From Cymodocea nodosa (Eukaryota; Streptophyta; Magnoliopsida; Alismatales; Cymodoceaceae): a stretch of DNA of 64,000 nt. The notes beneath the pieces are model-generated. The model saw only the letters and a list, made by a program, of their open reading frames with translations, made no database searches and had not been told where the DNA came from. Both the position numbers and the translations under genes were made by a program. The DNA lies in assembly GCA_036874045.1 (NCBI GenBank), contig CM072335.1, positions 15,024,001 through 15,088,000 of the forward strand, given 5' to 3'. Below are positions 56,774 through 64,000 of the stretch, in pieces (position 1 is the stretch's first letter; each line of letters opens with the position of its first letter).

Positions 56774-58949
56774 TGTTTAGAATGAAAAAGTGCATATTAT
56801 TAACGGTTAAATGATGGTTAATTGCATAATATTTAGCTTATCATATAAGAATTAAGTCATTATGTTATAATTGCACTGTTATATACCTTAATTGAAGAAT
56901 CTGCTTAATTTTGGGGAATTAATGTTAATTTAGTACATTTTGAACTGTCGGTAAGTTGCAAGCTGTGAAATTCTTAAATATCCGAATTTTCTGATAATTC
57001 GGACAGTTATGTTTAACATACCGATCATATTCGAAGAGTTATGTTTAACAGACCGAACATGTATCGGATAGTTATGTTTAAATTGCCAAACAGTTATATT
57101 TTGAGAGAATATTTTATTATTTCTTGAAGTACACGTGTCGAAACCATAATGCATGACTTAAGTGAACTTTCGGTGAGTTGTGTATAACTATCCGAAATTG
57201 CAACTGGGCATCGGATAGTTATCTCTATAACTCTCCAAAATCTCTTTTTATTTGTATAATAGCTGAGGACACGTGTTATGTTCTGGTGAAGTGACTTAAA
57301 TGGATTTTCGGTGAGTTAGCTGTAACTATCCGAAATGCATCTAAGCATTGAATAGTTACACCTGTAACTCTCCGAAATGTTATTTTATGATTAAACTGTT
57401 GTTGACATGTGTCAAGATCTGGTAGATTTACTTAAGTTATATATCGGTGAGTTATTTGTAACTATCCGAAATGCATCTGAGCATCGAATAGTTAAGTTTA
57501 TGCACATGTTGAATTTAAATGCTTTAGTATATCACGTGAGATGCACATGTTTAACTCGTTAAGTTAGCATAACTGTACGCGTTGAGTTACATGAATACAC
57601 ACTAAGGCAACACGTTATGTTAGCAGCTTATTTCTTTATATTTTCTAATATGCCACTGTAGCGGTTGTAGGAATAGACAGTTGGAAGAGAAAAAAACCAC
57701 GTTTGCACGTATCGCGTAGGAGAAGAAAGCATCGCCGTTGATATGAATGAAGGAAATTCAATCGACCATTCAAGTAGAAGCAGTTACTACTGACAAAATA
57801 TAAAAGAAAAGAAAAAAAAAGAAGAAGGTGTGATCGATGGGCGGACAGTGTGTGCAGAGGAGGATCAACGTCGCAATTCTCTAAAGTACCACACCAACCA
57901 TCATCACCATCACCAAAATCACCAATCATCGGAGGTCTGTGAGGATACTTGCCTAATGTCGGGTCGATTCCAAGCTAAACACAGTGCCTAACAACCATTG
58001 TGAGGAGTGATCGCGTCGTGGGAAGGAAAGCCATTTTCACCAAGTGCCGACTCATATTTTAGGAGATCGTAAAGCTTTTAGCCTTGGCTTCAGGTTGATG
58101 CCTGTATGCTGAAGAGGAGATCATCTTGCAATTCTGGACTCGCGATTCTATAAGGAGAGGAGACAGAATTGTAAGTGGTTTAATTTTCTGTTGTGTAATC
58201 GCGTTGCAAGTAGTGTCGGAAGTATTTACTGTCATGTGAGATTACTTTACATTTCACCTTTCGCCCATTTCAATGTTTATATTAAAACAAAAATACCAAA
58301 AACAATTTATGTATGTTTGTATGTTGTATTTGAGTGTTGTATTGTTTGTGTTGTATCGTAATTAATGTTATCTTTGTTAGTGTTGTGATTGTTTTATGTT
58401 ATTTTAGTTTTACAGTTTACTGAAATTAGTTCGTTCAAAAGACTTAAAGATTTTAATGGTTACTGTTTGAATTATCTAAATGTTAGTATTGCTTAATGAT
58501 AAATCCAATGTTAACTAACATTAAAAAGCTTAATTGATGTTATTTACAATCTGTGGAATCGCCCAATGGTTGGCCGAATTCCTCTATAAATAGCAGTATT
58601 AAAAAGAAAAAACAGGCTCGTAGAGTTAACTTAAGTCCACGAGGTTAGTCCGTTGAGTTAACTGTAATTCAAAGGAGAGCTTATTGAATATATAAATTTG
58701 ATTGTTAACAAATGAATAGTTCTCAAGTTCTTCAACAATTCCCTATGGGATCGACCTATACTTGCACACTGATATAATAGACACTGTGCACTTGCAGTTA
58801 AAGTACAAATTGGAATTAATATCTAAATTGTATTAAAGGTTGTTTGTTTACTTCTAAAAGAGAGAATAGGCATAAAGATAAATTAACTAAGTAAAAACAG
58901 AAGTAACAAATCCAAGTTTTTCTAGTGTGGTGCTGGGAAAACACAAACA
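56774..58949 (+). repeat. GyB 3' LTR
   Basis: 2176 bp from TGTTTAGAATG to ACACAAACA, followed by TGCAT. TATAAAAG at 57799-57806. It contains the Sirevirus-like promoter segment 57530-57625. Confidence 0.88.
57530..57625 (+). promoter_or_regulatory. LTR segment shared by GyB and the Sireviruses
   Basis: Begins TATCACGTGAGATGCACATG and runs through CTCGTTAAGTTAG and CACTAAGGCAAC to TTAGCAGC. SirB 27200-27297 shows the same order with about 15 differences in 96. It lies about 170-270 bases upstream of the GyB TATA box. Confidence 0.75.
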
Positions 58950-59189
58950 TGCATCTAGACAATGTTTTACTCATTAGGTTGGTTAACTCAATGAGTTATA
59001 CTTGAATATTTCGGGTACCATGATTGAATAAACTTTATTCAATATTCATTTAAAATCCAAACCCGACTTCTATACACATTGTGTTATTCGCCTAAAACCC
59101 TATTTAAACACTTATTACACGGGCACTTAGGTTATTCGTAAACTTTGTCAAAAAAAATCTCTCGCTTGTTGCTGTTACAACCTGCGACG
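58950..59189 (+). other. SirB spacer, right part, up to third ORF
   Basis: Resumes after GyB with TGCATCTAGAC and matches SirC 38031-38290 in reverse. Noncoding. Confidence 0.8.
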
Positions 59190-61469
59190 ATGGTCTTCAA
59201 GTTATACAAAGGTCGTGGCAGAGGAAAAGGCAAAAGCAGAGGAAATGCAAAAGGAAAAGAAATAAATATTGATGAAGTTTCATGCACTTGGTTCAAGAAA
59301 ATACTTCGAGTGGACAAAAGGTTAGCACAAATTTATAGTGAATACTTCTTTCCTCAAGGTATACTAGATGAAGTTAGACAAGAGCTTCAAAATACTGATG
59401 CAAATATTACATACATGAGTATTCGAAGTAAATATGATAGAGAATACAGAATGAAATGTGCTAAGATTGCATTTCTCAAACAGTATACAAAATATATGGA
59501 AAAAGGTGTAGGTTCATCAAATAGAATTCCTCAAACTCCTCTGAGTGGTACACGACTACGTGCATTTGAGGAAGAACATGAATCTGCTATACCTACTCCT
59601 TTGTATTCAAAAGAAGTAGAATCAAATATTACTGTAGATAAAAGAAAAGTTGAAGGTCTTTGAAAGGCAGTTGCAATAAAAAGTGCCTTAGAAGAATTAA
59701 AGCAGAAAACTTTTATGGAACAATTTGAAAAGAAAACAGCAATACTTGAAGAGAAGAAACAAAAGTGTTATGGAAGAAGGAAAATTAGAAAAATTATGAC
59801 TAAGGAAACAAAGTCTACTGAAAAAGGAAAATCGAGTGAGCATTTATTTCCAAAGGACAATGTATGTCTAGACATTGTACCTTATAGTGCATTTGATAAA
59901 CTCATCAGTTCTGAGCATATTGAAACTGATGAAGATAATGAGACTTTATTTTCCCTTGCTAGAAAACTTGAGAAGAAATCCAAGTCAAATATGAGCTCAA
60001 GTTTTTCTATTAGTACAAGTCCTGATGATGTAGAAATTGAAAAATTAGAGCATCAGGCACATGACATTAAACAAATTATTGCAGATATAATTGACAATGT
60101 TGAGGCAGTAACTAGTTCACAGGCTGAATTGTCTAGAGTAGCGGATATTGAAAAAGTTAAGACTCCAGAAGAGCTGAATGTCAACTAGCCTTCTTCAGAA
60201 TCTATAGAAGTAGAGTCTGAGAATTCATAGTATGTATCAATGGAGATATCTGTTGAACAAAATGAACAATTACAAACAGATACACTAGTTGTAGAATTTG
60301 TGGAAAAATTGAACTCTGATCATTCTATAGAGACTGAACAGATGAATGTAGAGCATAATGAAGATGTTCCTTACACTATTGAAGCTGAAGAATCAAGTGT
60401 ACATAAGCAGCTTCAAGAAAATATTTTCACAAAGGAACAACATGACATTCATTTTAAAGAAGAAGTTCCTGAAGATGAATTAAACTCTATATCACGGCTT
60501 CAGGTATCACCTTCTTTGTGTACAGTATTACAAATTCATGCTAATTCAATTCATTTTATATTTGAGGAAGTAATGTAGAAATATAATAATCTAATTACAT
60601 GTCAGATTCTACATGCTCGACCAATAAAATTCAGAAATTTGATTAATATGAGAGATCTATTTGAGTATCAAGGCCTCATTCAATTCTTGCCAGTTGGAAC
60701 AAAATGGAAACAGTACACATAGCTTATTACAACTTTTTATAGCAATCTGGTCAAGAATGAAAATATACTGAAAACTCAAATAAATAAACAGGAGTTAATA
60801 TTGTCTCCTGAATTAATTTTTGAAGTTTTGGGATTAAAGAATGAAGGTGTTGTTGTTACAAACAGATTTTACAAGATCAGACAACTAGAATGGAACATTC
60901 TGTCTTTATCAAAAATTCCAGATGTATATACTAAAATGAGATTAATGGAAAATTTAAATGTAGAGGCAAGATTTATTGCAAATATATTGCATGCCAATTT
61001 ATTTCAGAGAGTCGGACACAATATGGAAGTCAGCAGAAGCTGTTTATATGCTACTTATGGTCTGCTGAATAGAATTCAAATCAATTGATTTGATGTTTTT
61101 ACTTCTCAACTACAGCATATGAATTCAAAGTTATTTTTTGGTGATGTTGTATGTAGACTCCTTGCAAGCCAATTGAATTTATCTGACTGGCCCTCTAAAA
61201 CTAAAGGCATGAGAGCTTTTAGTATAAAAGATTTGCAAAAATTCCAAGCCTTACATCAACCTCATCAACAACAACAACAACAACAACAACCAACAGATTG
61301 TACAGAACAGATTCGACCACAACAACCAAGTTATTCAATTCAAGCAGAACAACAACCCTAGATACCTCCTGACCTAGATGATGTGCTTAATGACATCAGA
61401 AATGATATTAGGCATCTAGGAGATAAAATCTGTAATGCTATAAGTGATATACTTAGGAGGAATAGATAA
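59190..61469 (+). pseudogene. SirB third ORF (envelope position)
   Basis: ATG at 59190, preferred because SirC keeps an ATG at the same place; stop TAA 61467-61469; 759 codons in one frame with about eight stops, most of them one transition from CAG, CGA or TGG. N-terminus is Arg/Gly/Lys-rich (YKGRGRGKGKSRG), so possibly nucleic-acid binding. The middle is acidic (HIETDEDNETLF) with coiled-coil character. The C-terminal domain reads MRDLFEYQGLIQFLPVGTKW, LSPELIFEVLGLKNEGVVVT, RLMENLNVEARFIANILHAN and NRIQINW (Trp codon now TGA). A poly-Gln tract and LNDIRNDIRHLGDKICNAIS end it. The position matches the Sirevirus envelope-like gene, but I see no signal peptide or membrane segment. Function unknown. 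Confidence 0.85.
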
Positions 61470-62059
61470 CTGTCTGTTTACTTGTATTTGAATACAAAAT
61501 GTAATGTTTGTATGCATTATTTGATTCATTGAACAATACATTTTTCTGTAAATGTTTACAATTCTTATTATTGTTTATAGAAAGCGTTGTTGTAAATATG
61601 TCTCTTACTATATATACTATGTAATCATTTTTTTTGATTAATGACAAAAAGGGGGAGAAATGTTATAAAAGAAGATGATTATGATTTTAATTACATATAT
61701 TATAAAGGGAGATGATATTTATATGGTTATTGTAATTTGACAAATGATAATGTAATTTGAAAGAAAATTATATGGTTATTGTGATCTGACAGATGATAAT
61801 GTAATCTGAAAGAAAATTATATGGTTATTGAATTATATAATGAAAGGGGGAGAAATGATACTTATGTAATTATTGACATTTGAAAGTTTTATTTTTGAGA
61901 GGTGAAATTTACACAAACAATAGAAATAAGCTTAAGTGAACTTAAGTCAACAAACTTGTTTGTTGAATTAAAAGTTAACCCAATGAAGGTGCTTTGTTGA
62001 GTTAAATATATTTCATAATTGATTTAATATGATTTTGTCATCATCAAAAAGGGGGAGAT
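61470..62059 (+). other. SirB 3' noncoding region and polypurine tracts
   Basis: Contains three similar purine tracts: AAAAAGGGGGAGAAATG at 61646-61662, AAAGGGGGAGAAATG at 61843-61857, and the LTR-adjacent AAAAAGGGGGAGAT at 62046-62059, which is the functional polypurine tract. A 20-bp palindrome with a TT centre lies at 61947-61966 and is conserved in SirC. Confidence 0.75.
61721..61830 (+). repeat. 49-bp tandem repeat in SirB 3' region
   Basis: About 2.2 copies of a unit starting ATATGGTTATTG and ending GAAAGAAAATT (61721-61769, 61770-61818, partial 61819-61830). SirA and SirC seem to have single copies. Confidence 0.75.
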
Positions 62060-63594
62060 TGTTGAGTATTTTGTTTTGATGATGTGTGCTGAATGAAAAT
62101 AATCATATTTGCTCAATTACTATTGCTTGTGAAAGGAAATTAAGTACATCAATTAATAAAGAAAAAGCTTACTGATATAAATACGTGTCTGTATTGGATC
62201 TGAAATTATACTAAGTTAGTAACTAGTCGCTTTATTGCATTAATTTCTCATTTAACTAAATGTTAAGTTAACGTGTGTTTTTATTGAAAATCATGATATG
62301 TTTTAAAGTTATATCTTCTGTATCATGAATAATGCACGTTTAGACAACTCGTTAAGTTAGAGTGTTATTCGTATAGAGGTCACGTGAGAACTCGTTAAGT
62401 TAGAGGCTTAAAGGTTAAAATAGGTCACGTGAGAACTCGTTAAGTTAGTGTTGTACACATGCTGAAATTATAAGTTACTGTATCACATGAGGTGCACATG
62501 TTTAACTTGTTAAGTTAACATAACTAAACACATTGAGTTGCTATATTAAATACTAAGGCAACACATTAGGTTAGCGTTATAAAACTTAAGTTGTTATTTT
62601 TGCACGTGGTAAAATTCTTATTACAAAAACATTTGTTTATTACTGGTTCGTTGAGTTAGCATAACACCACGGACTTAGTTCGTTGAGTTAGCTACAGTAC
62701 TTGTCACGTGAGTTGGCACATGAGAAACTCGTTAAGTTAGAAACATTAAGTTATATATCTACTTGTGTTACTCGTTTAGTTAACATTAAAGTAACGACTT
62801 CTTATTACACTTGATGAAAAATTTTGGATGAGAAAGTTTATTTTGTAGGAAATTTTTTAAAGATCCAGGATTGATGATTAAAGAAAATTCTAAATGTAAA
62901 CGTGGGTTGGAACGTGTGTATTTCAGTGAAGGAAAAAGAAAAGACGTGAAGAAGTGGAAAACTGGTTGTGATTAAACGTGGAGAATATGCATGAAATAAA
63001 GATACAGTATAAAAGACATAGAATTCTCGTTGATCAGTTATCCCTGCACACCAAAAGAAAAATCTTTTCAATGATCAAAAACACCTCTTCAGGGAAAAGC
63101 TCTCAAGTGGAAGAAAATTCAGTGAAGCATAAAAAGGTAAGATATATGTCACTAAAGATTTGTAGTATCAGATGGAACAAAATCTAGTGAAGCAGAAAAG
63201 GTCAGATTTATGTCACTGAAGATTTAAAGTATCAAAAGAAAGCAAATTCGGTGAAGCAGAGAAAGACTAGATATTCGTCACTGAAGAATTGCTAAAGAAG
63301 AAAGAGAAGAAGAAGAAGAAAGATCTCAAACAGAGAGAAATGTTTTAAATTCTGTAAATTAGTTTTTTCTGTTTGTAGTTATGAAATTGTATAGATGAAA
63401 CATGGTATCGATATATAATTGCATCTACAATTTTTGAGGAGAATTGAATTATATATTGTAATTGAAACCTTGAATAAAAATGATTTTATGAAAACAGTGT
63501 CTCGACTTGTTTTTGAGTTTTAAAGTTTCGATTAAAATCGAAAATGTTGAAAAACACAATTCACCCCCCTCTTGTGTAGCCACACGATCCTATA
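62060..63594 (+). repeat. SirB 3' LTR
   Basis: 1535 bp from TGTTGAGTATT to GATCCTATA (the usual CCTACA end has one C-to-T change), followed by the AAATC target duplication. Confidence 0.92.
62381..62710 (+). promoter_or_regulatory. G-box cluster in SirB LTR
   Basis: CACGTG occurs at 62381-62386, 62426-62431, 62603-62608 and 62705-62710. The first two are part of a tandem phrase, CACGTGAGAACTCGTTAAGT. CACGTG is the core bound by plant bZIP and bHLH factors. Regulatory function is an inference. Confidence 0.5.
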
Positions 63595-64000
63595 AAATCT
63601 GAGTGCAACATAATGCAGTAGCAACATATTCAGCTTCAGTGGTTGAAAGTGCTACACAGTTTTGCTTTTTACTAAACCATGACACCAAATTATTTCCCAA
63701 TAATTGACATGTGTCATTGGTACTCTTTCTATCAGATTTAGATCCTACGTAATCAACATCAATATATCCTATAAGATCTATTGAACTATTCCTAGAATAA
63801 TACAGTTTGAAATTTTTAGTTCCTTGTATATATCTAAATATTCTTTTAACAGCAATTGAGTGTGATTCTTTAGGATTAGATTGAAATCTAGCACAAGCAC
63901 AGACAGCAAAAATAATATCAAGTCTACTAGCTGTCAAATAAAGTAAAGAACCAATCATACTTCTATATTTTCTTTGATTTATTGATTTTCTTATGTCATC
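63595..64000 (-). pseudogene. SirA reverse transcriptase end and RNase H, right of SirB
   Basis: Minus strand: DIRKSINQRKYRSMIGSLLY, SRLDIIFAVCACARFQSNP, YIDVDYVGSKSDRKSTNDTC, KKQNCVALSTTEAEYVATAL and CCTQIL, stopping where SirB begins. It continues SirA from 26734; the rest of SirA lies beyond the window. Substitutions such as DVDYVGS for DADYAGS suggest decay. Confidence 0.9.

Larger units (their letters stand above)
44273..58949 (+). mobile_element. GyB: Athila-like Ty3/gypsy element nested in SirB
   Basis: LTRs at 44273-46460 and 56774-58949, an Asp-type primer site, Pol in the order protease-RT-RNase H-integrase, a third ORF, then a 3' region and polypurine tracts. The right flank TGCAT (58950-58954) and left TACAT (44273-44277) fit a 5-bp duplication; SirC 38265-38290 shows the empty site. 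The 5' LTR seems to have lost its first 17 bases (see findings). About 14.7 kb. Confidence 0.92.
26735..63594 (+). mobile_element. SirB: Sirevirus-like Ty1/copia element, split by SirC and GyB
   Basis: Ends TGTCGAGTATT (26735) and GATCCTATA (63594). Target duplication is AAATT (26730-26734) / AAATC (63595-63599) inside the RNase H gene of SirA; joining the flanks restores that gene. Without the nested SirC and GyB it would be about 13 kb. Order: LTR, initiator-Met primer site, Gag, protease, integrase, reverse transcriptase, RNase H, spacer, third ORF, polypurine tract, LTR. That order and the third ORF fit the Sirevirus (SIRE1/Maximus) lineage. Confidence 0.92.

Noticed and set aside
1..64000. 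Search for host genes, tRNA, rRNA, CRISPR or bacterial-type operons
   Set aside because: Everything recognisable is LTR retrotransposon sequence; repeated short phrases in LTRs look array-like but have irregular spacing and no spacers typical of CRISPR.

Overview
This 64 kb window is plant nuclear repeat DNA. I found no host gene, tRNA, rRNA or CRISPR array in it. It is AT-rich and made almost entirely of LTR retrotransposons stacked inside one another. The lineages are plant-specific: two Athila-like Ty3/gypsy elements with long LTRs (about 2.15 kb) and Asp-tRNA-type primer sites, three Sirevirus-like Ty1/copia elements with initiator-Met-tRNA primer sites and an extra third ORF, and one small Tnt1/Tork-like Ty1/copia element. 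This fits intergenic or pericentromeric DNA of a large-genome flowering plant, probably a eudicot; the species cannot be told from the sequence.

Layout, using working names. GyA (Ty3) runs from before position 1 to 12409. A diverged Ty3 LTR (GyC) follows at 12410-13496 and is split by the copia element CoT (13497-18778, target duplication AGTAT). GyC resumes at 18779. A 2.6 kb solo LTR on the minus strand (19240-21861) lies between two 366-bp direct repeats. SirA (Sirevirus, minus strand) starts at 22137 and leaves the window at 64000. SirB (plus strand) sits inside the RNase H region of SirA at 26735-63594 (target duplication AAATT/AAATC). SirB holds two insertions of its own: SirC (minus strand, 33649-42799, perfect target duplication ATTTT), again in RNase H, and GyB (Ty3, plus strand, 44273-58949, target duplication TGCAT), in the spacer before the third ORF. 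Nesting depth is therefore GyC > SirA > SirB > SirC or GyB.

Coding status. Every gag/pol copy is interrupted. Most in-frame stops I checked are one C-to-T or G-to-A change from CAG, CAA, CGA or TGG, as expected for decay of methylated DNA. CoT keeps one open frame over 3.9 kb apart from 14 such stops. SirC is an internally deleted derivative whose two deletion joints carry short filler copied from its own third-ORF region.

Most notable points. (1) In GyA the only complete Gag (capsid plus CCHC) lies downstream of integrase; only a small CCHC ORF precedes protease. GyB has a similar layout, with a short Gag-N-terminus-like ORF at the matching place. (2) GyB (Ty3/gypsy) and the Sireviruses (Ty1/copia) share three modules despite belonging to different superfamilies: a homologous third ORF, about 1 kb of noncoding sequence (about 91% identical over a 177-bp core), and a 95-bp LTR promoter segment. 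This points to exchange between superfamilies. (3) Leaders and LTRs carry arrays of short inverted-repeat 'phrases' that vary in number between the LTRs of one element. All identities were judged by eye.
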